A DNA stretch of 64,000 bases, taken from the NCBI GenBank assembly GCA_021234155.1, contig JAJEKV010000002.1, forward strand, positions 13,020,821 to 13,084,820. The letters are read 5' to 3'. Source of the DNA: Isoetes taiwanensis. Its lineage: Eukaryota; Streptophyta; Lycopodiopsida; Isoetales; Isoetaceae. Shown piece after piece: positions 10,677 to 20,167 of the stretch. Every line of letters begins with the position of its first letter. The first letter of the stretch is position 1. The notes under the pieces were generated by a model that was not told where the DNA came from, made no database searches, and saw nothing but the letters and a program-made list of their open reading frames with translations. The position numbers and the translations under genes were made by a program.

Positions 10677-11264
10677 TGTTAGTTTTCAATAACTTAGTTG
10701 CACTTAGAGACAACTTAGATTCACAACCAATGCTTTAATCCTTCAAATATGAGAGAGGTTACAATGAGATATAAGATAATAATTCCAACGTTTCAAATCA
10801 AGGAAATATTAACCATTGACCATTGAAGCACTGTAGCAGGTAATTGATCTTCGTCAATAAACCAGTTCTATACACATTCCCTAGTTCGATCCGATCGCCC
10901 TTGCTGTCCCCATGGTCGATCAATCACTGCACTTATCTTCTCTGTCTTCTGCCGTTCTTATTTTCTCTGTCCGACGGTTATGGAGATCATTCAGCATCTC
11001 GGTTCGGCCACCTCTTGTTTTTGCTAAGTTTAAATCGTTCCCTCCAATGTTTGGCTATTATGACAATAGAAATAATGACCCTTATTCACGAATAAGGTCA
11101 TCCATATAAACTATAGGTTTAATTCAACCTATAATATATTTCAACTTACCTTTCTTTGTTTACTGCAACACAACTAGGTAAAGTTGGTCTAATGAAGCAT
11201 CCTGTATATTTTGAGCAGAGAATCTCAACTAAGCTTGTTATGCAATAACCTTATAAATCCAACA
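10677..11264 (-). repeat. 3' LTR of the young copia element
   Basis: 588 bp. It matches the other LTR base for base by eye except for a 34-bp deletion after GAGCAGAG (around 11220), between short ATCT repeats. Both LTRs are copied from one template at integration, so the deletion most likely arose during or after insertion. Confidence 0.93.
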
Positions 11265-11430
11265 TTCCTCCTTTATTGCATAACCTGATCACTGCAAAAT
11301 TATTTCTGTACTGCAGACTACATCCCCTTCAGATCATTGCATAAACTTAATTCCTCCTTTAATGCATAACCTGATCCCTGCAAAATTGTTTCTGTACTGC
11401 AGACTACATCACCCTCAGATCATTTCTGAA
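11265..11430 (-). repeat. Duplicated polypurine-tract region, 86-bp tandem repeat
   Basis: The polypurine tract AAAGGAGGAA (minus strand) lies at 11265-11274 next to the 3' LTR. An 86-bp tandem copy of this region begins at 11351 with the same tract (11351-11360) and shares GCATAACCTGATC and CTGTACTGCAGACTACATC. The end of the polyprotein frame lies in the second copy. The LTR-proximal tract is the one positioned to prime plus-strand DNA. Confidence 0.8.
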
Positions 11431-14400
11431 TTGTATAAACTTTCCTTCAGGCAGTGCCTTAGTAAATATGTCTGCCACTTGACTAGACGTACAAACATAA
11501 AGCATTCTGATATAATTCTTTGAAACCAAGTCCCTGATAAAGTGCATGCTCAATTCAATGTGCTTTGTTCTCTCATGGTCTACTGGGTTTTTTGTGATAG
11601 CAATACAACTTTGGCTGTCAGTATATATACTTGTTGGTCCTGTTTGTTCACAACTTAACTCTGCTAATAGTCTTCTCAACCATGCTATTTCTTTGGCTAA
11701 CAAAGATGATGCTGCATATTCAGCTTCGGCAGAGGACATAGCTATTGCATTTTGCTTTTTACATTTCCATGAAACTGCTCCTCCAGCCAAGAATACTACA
11801 TATCCTGAAGTTGACTTTCGAGATGTCAAGTCACCTCCCCAATCTGCATCACTGTATGCACACATGTTAAGATCATCTGAGTTAAACGTTATACCTTGAT
11901 CCATTGTACCTTTGAGGTACTTCAACACTCTTTTTGCACTTAGCCAATGCTCTTTGGTGGGATTATTACATTTCCTGCTCAAGATATTAACTATATATGA
12001 GATATCTGGCCTGCTATTGTTTGCCAAGTACAACAAGTAGCCAACTAGCTCCCTGTATGGTACATTCTCCATCTCCTTGATTTCTTTTTCTGTCATTTCC
12101 TTTTCTGCTGTAAGTCTATGTCCAGGGATCACAGGAGTTTTGACTGGATTGGCATCCACTAAATTGAACATGTTCAACATATTGCTGACATGCTTGCTCT
12201 GATGTAATTTCAGAAATTTCTTCTCTCTATCTCTTATGACCTCAATGCCTAGGAAATGTTTTAATTCTCCTAAATCAGTCATCTTGAACCTTGCTTTCAA
12301 AATATTCTTGCATGTATCTAAAATCTTTGCATCATTAGCAATCATGATACAATCATCTACATACAATGCCATGATGCAGTAGTTATCACCAATTCTGTAT
12401 CTATAAATATTCCCATCATTTTGTAATTTTTCAAACCCTTGTTCTTTGAGAAAATTGTTGATACACATGTACCATTCTCGAGGTGCCTGTTTCAGTCCAT
12501 AAACGGCCTTATTTAGCTTCCACACCATATTTTTACCTTCTTCATACCCAGGAGCTTGCTTCATGTAAATGGTTTGATCTAGCTTTGCATTCAAAAACGC
12601 TGTTTTTACATCCATGTGATGTAACTCTAAGTTTAAGGCATTAGCCAAACCCAATAGCACTCTTATGCTTGTAAGTTTAACAATAGGTGAATATGTATCT
12701 TCAAAATCTTTTCCTTCCTTCTGAGTGTAACCTTGAGCTACTAACCGAGCTTTATATTTCTTTGTTCCATCTACACCTTCTTTTATTTTGAATATCCATT
12801 TGCTGCCTATTACATTATGGTCTGTTGGGCATTTAGCCAATTCATAAGTTCCTGTTTCTATGAATGATGCAAGTTCCTCCTTCATAGCTTCTTCCCAATT
12901 TGCTTTTTCTTGACAACTTAATGCTTCCATTACTGTTTTTGGAATGTGTTCATCATCAACTATTGCCAAGATTTCATCATAGTCAAGACTTAGAGCTTCA
13001 ATTCTTTTACTTCTACCAAGAACATTTCTCCCATATGTTTCTCTGTCAATATTAGCTTCTTCTAACAATTTTTCAGTTTGAGTCTTCCTTTTTTCCTTGA
13101 CTTGTTTCTCCATAATATTATTGTCATTTTGTTTCTGTTCTGTTGTCACATCAAGCTTTGTATTTTCTGTTTTGTCTCCTTTCTCTTCATCCATGTCATC
13201 ATCAGAATCTATTGCATCATTCATATGGTTTTCAGAATGTCTATGACATTTATTTGTGTTTTCTTCTCCTACTTTCTTACCATGCCTGTCCTTATACACA
13301 ATCTCTTCAATGAATAATACATCCCTGCTCACTGTTATGGACTTAGTGGATGGTGTGAAAATTCTAAAGCCTTTGCTTTCTTCGTCATAACCAACCAAAT
13401 ATCCAAGTTCAGATTTATCATCTAACTTCCTCCTTAATTCAGAAGGTATATGTGCATACACTAAGCATCCATATACCTTAAACATGTCATATTCAAGTTT
13501 GTCATATTTATTAGACCAAATAAGTTCTGGGATATTACCTTGAATGCTTGAAGAAGGTAGCCTATTTTGTATCATGACAGCAGTTTTGAGTGCTTCCTCC
13601 CATAGGTAATTAGGCAGTCCACTTCCCTTAATCATTGGTCTCACAGCGTCCATCAAGGTCCTATTTCTTCTTTCTGCAACACCATTTTGTTGTGGACTAT
13701 ACCTGCATGTCAATTGTCTTTTTATACCATTAGAAATGCAAAAAAGTTTAAACTTGGCAGCCAAGTATTCTCCACCTCTATCGGATCGTATGCATTTCAC
13801 CTTTTTGCCAGTTTGTCTCTCCATCTCCATTACATAATTCTTAAAAGCACTTAGTGCTTGTGACTTCTTCTCTAGGCAATAACATTTGCATTTTCTGGAG
13901 TAATCATCTATAAATGAGATGAAATACCTTTTGTTTGTCTTACTTTTGACATTCAAAGGCCCACACAAATCTGTATGCACAAGTTCCAGAACATCACTAG
14001 CTCTTGTTTTAGATTTTTTAAAAGGCAACCTGTTCAATTTTCCAAGAGCACAACCTTCACATACAAATCTTTCTGAGTCTCCACTGTTACAATGTATCCA
14101 CCCTTTTTTTGCTAACTTTTTTATATTGTTAAAATGGGTATGGCCTAACCTGCTATGCCAAATGCTGAAATCAGAAACTTCTACTGCATTTATTTCATTA
14201 CAAACCAAGTCATTCAATTGAAAAAGATTGCCAACCCTTTTTGCAATAAACTTTTTTTCATTTCCATGATAGATAATACATCCTTCAGTGTCAAAATTGA
14301 CTCTGTAACCAAGATCGACAAGCTGACTAACAGAAATCAAATTCTTTATAATACTTGGCACACACAGTACATTCTCCACATCAACAATTTTCCCATCTAG

Positions 14401-15609
14401 ATCCCTCAACTGCAGCAAGCCTCTTCCTTCAATGGATTGCAAAGCTCCATTTCCTACTTTCACATTCTTTGTGTGACTTCTTGACAATTTTTTTAGCAGA
14501 TCAGTAGTTTGCACTACTGATCTTTCAGCTCCACTATCAACTACAAGAGAATTAGATCTTTTGTTAGCAACTTCCTTATCAAGAACAGCAAATTCACCAA
14601 TTACCTCGTCTTCATCTTCAGTGGAATCTTTATCTTCATGATCATTTTCCTTGGTGATAAAAGCTCCAGCAGATTTTCTTTCTCCTCGACCTCTGACATT
14701 TGCTTTTCCTCCTCTACTGGTACTGCCCTTACCTTTTCCTTTATCATAATCCTTAGGGGTAGGACATTTTGCAGCTAGATGCCCTCTTCCTCCACATGTA
14801 TAGCAATTGAATTCTCTTTTTAGCTTAGGACAATTATTCTTAATGTGCCCCTGCTCATGACAATAGTAACAAATTATTTTATCACTTGAGGCTTTTCCCC
14901 TTTTGCCTGTAAATAAGATTTCAGTGCCTTCTTCCTCATTTCCTTTTGCTATTTTCTTCTGCTCAACTTCAGTCCTTAAGATGCTCTCTGCTTCATCTCT
15001 GGTTTTTGCCACATTTCTGATAAAGAGCCCTAACTGTTCATTCTCAATTACAGCTCTAGCTATTGTAAGAACTTGAAACCTTTCAGACAAATCTACTCCA
15101 GCAGCAGCCAAATAAGCCACAATATTGTCAAATTTGTTAAAAAAATCTGACAAATCATCTTCATCATGCAACTTCAAACTTCTAAGCTCTTTATCAAGTA
15201 AATCTATTTGTGACGAGGTTTTTTCTTCAAACTGTTTTATGAGATACAACCACATTTCCCTTGGTGTTTTATTTCTTGGTTTCAGACGGATGGTAGGACT
15301 TACCTTAGAACTGATGATTCCTTGTACCTCTTTTACCCTTGCATATTCAGATTTGCTCCCCTTAGATCCACCTGTGGATTCTCCAGAGTTGACTTCTCTT
15401 GAACTTTCAGTTTCATTGGCATTGCCAGCAGTACCTCCTGTTGTGACAGCTCTTGTACTTGCTGAATGATCCTCCAAAGGATTCACTAAATCCCAAAGGT
15501 CCTCAACCTCCAAAATGTGCACTATAGCATCCTTCCATACTTGGAATCCAGGCCCCCCTTTGTACACATCAACACTGCTGAGAAGGCTAGCTCCAAATCT
15601 ACTCGACAT
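11404..15609 (-). CDS. Copia gag-pol polyprotein, intact
   Basis: 1401 codons from ATG 15607-15609 (MSSRFGASLL) to TAG 11404-11406. The frame opens two codons earlier, but only with GTG. Order: gag with a UBN2-like region (1-230), two CCHC zinc knuckles (CYYCHEQGHIKNNC near 248 and CYTCGGRGHLAAKC near 268), aspartic protease (VVDSGAERS near 357), a GAG-pre-integrase zinc segment (near 490-520), integrase with D in HTDLCGP (near 547), D in RSDRGGEY (near 610) and E in GVAERRNRT (near 647), reverse transcriptase with YVDD near 1083, and RNase H with SDADWGG near 1254 and SSAEAEY. It makes the capsid-like particle, cuts itself, copies the RNA and inserts the DNA. Length and order are normal for copia. 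No stop or frameshift was seen. Confidence 0.95.
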   Translation of the reverse strand: MSSRFGASLLSSVDVYKGGPGFQVWKDAIVHILEVEDLWDLVNPLEDHSASTRAVTTGGTAGNANETESSREVNSGESTGGSKGSKSEYARVKEVQGIISSKVSPTIRLKPRNKTPREMWLYLIKQFEEKTSSQIDLLDKELRSLKLHDEDDLSDFFNKFDNIVAYLAAAGVDLSERFQVLTIARAVIENEQLGLFIRNVAKTRDEAESILRTEVEQKKIAKGNEEEGTEILFTGKRGKASSDKIICYYCHEQGHIKNNCPKLKREFNCYTCGGRGHLAAKCPTPKDYDKGKGKGSTSRGGKANVRGRGERKSAGAFITKENDHEDKDSTEDEDEVIGEFAVLDKEVANKRSNSLVVDSGAERSVVQTTDLLKKLSRSHTKNVKVGNGALQSIEGRGLLQLRDLDGKIVDVENVLCVPSIIKNLISVSQLVDLGYRVNFDTEGCIIYHGNEKKFIAKRVGNLFQLNDLVCNEINAVEVSDFSIWHSRLGHTHFNNIKKLAKKGWIHCNSGDSERFVCEGCALGKLNRLPFKKSKTRASDVLELVHTDLCGPLNVKSKTNKRYFISFIDDYSRKCKCYCLEKKSQALSAFKNYVMEMERQTGKKVKCIRSDRGGEYLAAKFKLFCISNGIKRQLTCRYSPQQNGVAERRNRTLMDAVRPMIKGSGLPNYLWEEALKTAVMIQNRLPSSSIQGNIPELIWSNKYDKLEYDMFKVYGCLVYAHIPSELRRKLDDKSELGYLVGYDEESKGFRIFTPSTKSITVSRDVLFIEEIVYKDRHGKKVGEENTNKCHRHSENHMNDAIDSDDDMDEEKGDKTENTKLDVTTEQKQNDNNIMEKQVKEKRKTQTEKLLEEANIDRETYGRNVLGRSKRIEALSLDYDEILAIVDDEHIPKTVMEALSCQEKANWEEAMKEELASFIETGTYELAKCPTDHNVIGSKWIFKIKEGVDGTKKYKARLVAQGYTQKEGKDFEDTYSPIVKLTSIRVLLGLANALNLELHHMDVKTAFLNAKLDQTIYMKQAPGYEEGKNMVWKLNKAVYGLKQAPREWYMCINNFLKEQGFEKLQNDGNIYRYRIGDNYCIMALYVDDCIMIANDAKILDTCKNILKARFKMTDLGELKHFLGIEVIRDREKKFLKLHQSKHVSNMLNMFNLVDANPVKTPVIPGHRLTAEKEMTEKEIKEMENVPYRELVGYLLYLANNSRPDISYIVNILSRKCNNPTKEHWLSAKRVLKYLKGTMDQGITFNSDDLNMCAYSDADWGGDLTSRKSTSGYVVFLAGGAVSWKCKKQNAIAMSSAEAEYAASSLLAKEIAWLRRLLAELSCEQTGPTSIYTDSQSCIAITKNPVDHERTKHIELSMHFIRDLVSKNYIRMLYVCTSSQVADIFTKALPEGKFIQFRNDLRVM

Positions 15610-15623
15610 CTTCACAACCTACT

Positions 15624-15635
15624 GCTCTGATACCA
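15624..15635 (-). promoter_or_regulatory. Primer-binding site for initiator Met tRNA
   Basis: The minus strand reads TGGTATCAGAGC two bases after the 5' LTR, the usual plant copia site complementary to the 3' end of initiator methionine tRNA, where minus-strand DNA synthesis starts. Confidence 0.95.
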
Positions 15636-15637
15636 GA

Positions 15638-16259
15638 TGTTAGTTTTCAATAACTTAGTTGCACTTAGAGACAACTTAGATTCACAACCAATGCTTTAAT
15701 CCTTCAAATATGAGAGAGGTTACAATGAGATATAAGATAATAATTCCAACGTTTCAAATCAAGGAAATATTAACCATTGACCATTGAAGCACTGTAGCAG
15801 GTAATTGATCTTCGTCAATAAACCAGTTCTATACACATTCCCTAGTTCGATCCGATCGCCCTTGCTGTCCCCATGGTCGATCAATCACTGCACTTATCTT
15901 CTCTGTCTTCTGCCGTTCTTATTTTCTCTGTCCGACGGTTATGGAGATCATTCAGCATCTCGGTTCGGCCACCTCTTGTTTTTGCTAAGTTTAAATCGTT
16001 CCCTCCAATGTTTGGCTATTATGACAATAGAAATAATGACCCTTATTCACGAATAAGGTCATCCATATAAACTATAGGTTTAATTCAACCTATAATATAT
16101 TTCAACTTACCTTTCTTTGTTTACTGCAACACAACTAGGTAAAGTTGGTCTAATGAAGCATCCTGTATATTTTGAGCAGAGAAATCTTGATCATGTTTCA
16201 CAGGTCATTAATCCACATCTCAACTAAGCTTGTTATGCAATAACCTTATAAATCCAACA
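15638..16259 (-). repeat. 5' LTR of the young copia element
   Basis: 622 bp, TGTTAG...CCAACA in plus-strand reading. It should hold the promoter and polyadenylation signals. It keeps the 34-bp segment (about 16183-16216) missing from the other LTR. Confidence 0.95.
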
Positions 16260-16264
16260 TGAGT

Positions 16265-16873
16265 TAATGCTTAGATGAACTGAATTTGAGTTGGTGGACA
16301 ATTCGTGGTTTATGAATACAATTGAGGTTAGATTGATATGGTTTGGATTGGGGTATGGGATAAACCTTGGAAAGGTCCTTTTGATGTGTTGGTTATCACA
16401 GATGCACTAGGGATGATAAAATCTAAAAAGATTGGGGCCCATTGGATAAGGATTTTCATGAAGGATTCGCCCTAACAAGATTGCAAATTAAATGGGACTG
16501 TTGTGATGGGTCCTGTTTCAAGAGTCCTTCGCCGATTCAACTGGATTGGGGATAAATCCTCCTGCACAAAAAAATATTTGTTCTTAAGGTGGCTGCCATG
16601 CTGGAGGATATACAATCTATCCTGTGATTTACGGAACTGCACAAGTATATGGCATGGTCAGTCCAATATCAAAGCGCCCATTTATGCTGTAAAAATCTCC
16701 GGCCTTTGGATGTGCATAGTGCTTGTGAAGAACTCTGTGGCTGCATCGATGTCCAGGTCCAAGCAAGAAGCCTCTTCCAGTATCCCTATTAATCGCAAAT
16801 TAAGGCTCTTGGCATGCTCTGATCACCTAACCCGGACCGCACACTGTACTTCTGTCTACCTTTAAAATATCTG
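16265..16873. other. Intergenic stretch, no gene recognised
   Basis: Open frames up to 120 codons occur (for example 16503-16865) but show no family motif. Confidence 0.35.
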
Positions 16874-16883
16874 CTCAGATTGC

Positions 16884-16951
16884 TTTTTTTTTTTTTGATG
16901 AACGTGGATCTTTATTACTCAAAAGAATACAAAGGGTACATGGGGGAACTA
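16884..16951 (-). mobile_element. Severely 5'-truncated LINE 3' end with 13-bp target duplication
   Basis: CTCAGATTGCTTT occurs at 16874-16886 and 16952-16964. Between them, on the minus strand, is a short tail reading GAGTAATAAAGATCCACG and TTCATC and ending in a run of A's (T's at 16884-16896 on the plus strand). An AATAAA signal, poly(A) and a long target duplication are hallmarks of target-primed reverse transcription. Only about 68 bp were copied, so the parent LINE cannot be named. Confidence 0.8.
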
Positions 16952-16964
16952 CTCAGATTGCTTT

Positions 16965-18869
16965 GATATATATTCATCTATTTGGACCATTATATCTGTG
17001 TATGTTGGTTCATCGGTCTGTATCATTACATCTGTAGAATGTGCCTCACAGGGGAAGGCGGCTTTGCAGGACAATTTTCCAAAACCTTCAAAGAAAGGAT
17101 GATTAACAATTGAAGCAACTGCTTACTTTCCAATAAGTAATTTGGGTTTAATGCCCCTTGCTCCATCTTAGATTACAAAATTATCCAGTAAGTATGTATG
17201 TCAAGCATCAAATCTTAGTCGTGCCACGTGGCACGCCACGTGTGTTTTTGATGCACCATCGATGGTGTTGATCGCGCCATGTTATTTTACACGTAACAGG
17301 ATGGCATTAAAAAAAACGAAAAGGTGTATCGATTCATGGTTTTTGTTCAGCAACCCACGGTTTCAGTTGGAAACCGACTCCAGCAAATTCAGCTTCCAGC
17401 CAATCTATCACACTTCAACAATTCGATCTTACGTCTACAATGTTGGAATAGTTATCAGGAATTCCGACTCCTGATTTATGCCGCCAATACCGGCTGCCAT
17501 TTCACGCTTCTCTGAGTTTTTGCTCTCTAATTCGGAAGCTCTCCAGACAAGTCTGACCTGTCTGTCTCAGTTCTCTGTCTAATAATTTGCGACCACATCT
17601 TTTTTATAAATTCTTCGATTCTGCATAAGCACTCTCCCCTTCCTCTGTTCGTCCATTTCCCAACGAAACTTTCAAGTAAAAATAGCATAACGTTTTTCCT
17701 TGAATGACCAGTGGAGCGGAGAAAAATAGGTGCAAAAAAATTTGTCGATTGATTTTCGATGGGAGAGGGTTCAAATGAGATAGGCTACCAGGCTTCAGCT
17801 ATTGGACACTGTTGGAGAGGTGCTTTGATAGGTTCCAAAGGACTATTAGTTTATACAAGTTCTTTTGTTCGGCATGATGGCGCAAATCATTGTCTAATTT
17901 TGTTCCCACCATATTTCAAAGACATCATGTAACTTAGAACTGCTTTTGGAAATAGGATAATGTGTGCTATATTTGATGTCTCACGTCTTTTGCAAACACA
18001 TTCCTAATATATATATAGTACCAGTTTGCATTTGCACAAATGGTATAATATGGTTTCTGTGGGAAATGCTAAGGTAGTTTGTCCCGACACATTAATACCC
18101 AACTCTTTTGTGAACTATCATATGAAACACCCATAGAAGGTAAACAATCACATGTAACGCCCACCTAAGGTGGGCAATTTACTATTTTTATATCCAATGG
18201 AGAGAGTTGTGGGACCTTGACGTCCTGGGCCTCGTCATTTAGACCCAGGATTTAATCTGGACTGTAGATGGTAGGAGTGCTATATCCAATGGCAGTCCTT
18301 GGGACGGATCATTATCTGCAATAAAATTGTTATCGCCATAACAGCCTGACAACAGGTACGTTATGGTCATAACATCCATAACTATTGACATGTGTCCACG
18401 CCATTAATGTCTTCTTTCGTACGCCATTGCCATGGCTTCCAATGATGCGCCATAGCCGGAGCTTTAAGCTCCCTTTCTGCAGGTCTTGATATGGCGATCA
18501 CACTCTTTTCTGCAAAATCTGAAGACGCCATGGGCTTAGCCACATTTTTCTCTTGCTTTTGCACCATTTGGCATAGAGGTTTGCACCATTTGGCGTACAG
18601 GTTTATTGGCAGTTTCTGGTGTGTCTCCTCCAGCCCTGCCAATGGAGATGTTGAATACAAAGCTCTGTTGCTTTGGAGTTTCTGGCCGAGCTACTATCAG
18701 ACCTTTCCCTTCAATAATGTGCTTTTCCACGGTGGTCTGCAAAAGCTTTTTGGCCCCAAATGTTTGATTCACATCCCTGCTTCCAGGGATTAGATGTCAA
18801 CAACTATTCCAGCACTAAATGGTCAGAGAAGAGCTTTGTGAATGACTTCACAGGTACCAGTTGTTGTTG
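16965..18869. other. Gene-poor stretch with promoter-like signals
   Basis: Holds the promoter-like cluster annotated separately (17221-17655), a palindrome GCCCACCTAAGGTGGGC at 18159-18175, and a small duplication of GGTTTGCACCATTTGGC(A/G)TA near 18560-18600. Minus-strand frames at 18382-18772 are compositionally protein-like but match nothing I know. Confidence 0.35.
17221..17655 (+). promoter_or_regulatory. Possible plant promoter: two G-boxes, TATA box, pyrimidine patch
   Basis: A perfect palindrome GTGCCACGTGGCAC at 17221-17234 contains a G-box (CACGTG), with a second CACGTG at 17237-17242. About 360 bp on is TATAAATT (17605-17612), followed 20-40 bp later by a pyrimidine-rich patch (CTCTCCCCTTCCTCTG), a layout common in plant core promoters. 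The expected downstream gene was not identified, so this may be a stranded promoter fragment. Confidence 0.35.
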
Positions 18870-19320
18870 TTGTTTTTTTTTTTTTTTTTTTTTTTTGAAG
18901 AAAAGGAAGTTTTTATATTTTATACAATAAAAAGTATAGAGTACAATGTTTCAAACTTCACAGAGGATTACTACAAGAGTAACCTCAACCTCTTCATCCT
19001 CTATGAACTGAAACTTATTCAAATGAGTAACAACAAAACAAAAGAAGTATAAGATAGCTAACAATGGTTAAAGAAACCTGATTCTCAAAATGTTGTGTCT
19101 GAGGTGCATAGTAGAGTGCTGCATTGTCGGGGTCACAGATAGCCTAAAGCTGGCTAGGCTTAGTACAAGCCCAGCCGCCAGACTCCTCCCCTAAAAGCCT
19201 GGTGCAGGATATAGAAGCTCCTGTATAGCCCCCTAGCTCGGCAATCTCCACTGAAAGGGTCACCCTGTAAGGGAGTCTTTCACTTCCATTGTCCCATCAA
19301 GGAGCCCATACATCCTTGAT
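18870..19320 (-). mobile_element. Probable LINE/retroposon 3' end with a 27-base poly(T)
   Basis: T27 at 18870-18896 is followed on the plus strand by GAAGAAAAGGAAGTTTTTATA and an AATAAA-rich stretch. On the minus strand this is the tail of a polyadenylated transcript. A GC-richer segment to about 19320 may be its 3' untranslated region. No flanking duplication was found, so the right boundary is a guess. Confidence 0.35.
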
Positions 19321-19698
19321 AAATAAGCACATCCATCTTGTTAATCATAGCAACTACCACCAAATCTACCTGTATACTTATACCTGTATACAGTTGTTTT
19401 ATTTTCATTCGGATTTGCATCTTTGATAGCTGGTGCTTTCATTTTGGCTTCCCAATACTTAAAAAATAGCTTATTTTCTATGGCTTGCAAAGAGTCAATC
19501 TTTTTTTTAGAAATCACAGCTCTGTTTTTTATCTGGTACTTTGATCACAAAAACTGCTTTCTAACTTTAGCTTTACTGTATATTTTGTATTGTTTAGGTT
19601 AGGAGCTCGATCTTTGCTAGAAAGCAAAGAAACTATAAAGAAACTGCTTTAATCTGTGTTGTTTTATGTGTTTTCTTGCACTGGAAGTTGAAGGATTT

Positions 19699-19735
19699 TC
19701 TATAACTAGTAATGGGTGCCCGGCGTTGCCGGACA
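19699..19735 (+). mobile_element. Possible helitron terminus with GC-rich hairpin
   Basis: TCTATAACTAGTAATGGGTG leads into GCCCGGCGTTGCCGGAC, a short GC-rich stem. Plant helitron ends often look like this (TC start, CTA/TAAT-rich start, then a GCCCG...CGGGC hairpin). A similar sequence occurs at 40459. No 3' CTRR end was paired with it. Confidence 0.3.
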
Positions 19736-19987
19736 TAAATACGTTTCTATTGCGAGAATGGAACTTTGGATTTGCGATAATTTCTTCCTCTAGGTGTCCT
19801 ATGGATTGCTCAGTTTGGGTTACATAAACATAGGAGTGGATAATGAAATATATAAAATGATCTTATGTAATCTTACAAAATGGAAGGAGGTGCTTTAACT
19901 TTAGAGTAAAATGTTTATTTCTATTGGTTTTCACATGTATAAAATCTAGACATTTAACCTAGTCCAGGTTGCTAAGTTGAAACTTGA

Positions 19988-20167
19988 TAGAATCCCCACC
20001 TTACTAACATTACCTGATTTTTGCAAAAGTTGTCATGTTTGTAGAATCCCCGCCTTACTAACATTACCTGACTTTTGCAAAAGTTATCATGTTGGAGCAT
20101 ATGGTAGAATCCCCACCTTGCTAACATTACTTGCCTTTTGCAAAAGTTAAACATGTTGGAGCATGTA
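19988..20167. repeat. Three tandem copies of a 54-63-bp unit
   Basis: Units start at 19988, 20042 and 20105 with TAGAATCCCC(A/G)CCTT(A/G)CTAAC and continue to TTTTGCAAAAGTT(A/G)(T/A). The second and third also share CATGTTGGAGCAT. Confidence 0.85.

Larger units (their letters stand above)
10677..16259 (-). mobile_element. Complete young Ty1/copia retrotransposon
   Basis: A minus-oriented element of 5583 bp. The 5' LTR is at 15638-16259 and the 3' LTR at 10677-11264, both TG...CA. The target duplication is TGAGT at 10672-10676 and 16260-16264. The primer-binding site at 15624-15635 and the polypurine tract at 11265-11274 sit at the expected places. One open frame carries gag, protease, integrase, reverse transcriptase and RNase H in copia order. 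The two LTRs look identical apart from a 34-bp segment missing from the left copy, so insertion was recent. All parts needed for autonomous movement appear present. Expression is not shown. Confidence 0.95.

Noticed and set aside
10844-11109. Short identical frames at 10844-11109 and 15805-16070
   Set aside because: They are the same LTR sequence twice, so their identity reflects the LTR pair and not a conserved gene.
11546-15469. Plus-strand open frames inside the young copia element
   Set aside because: They are antisense to the intact polyprotein and have no motifs of their own.
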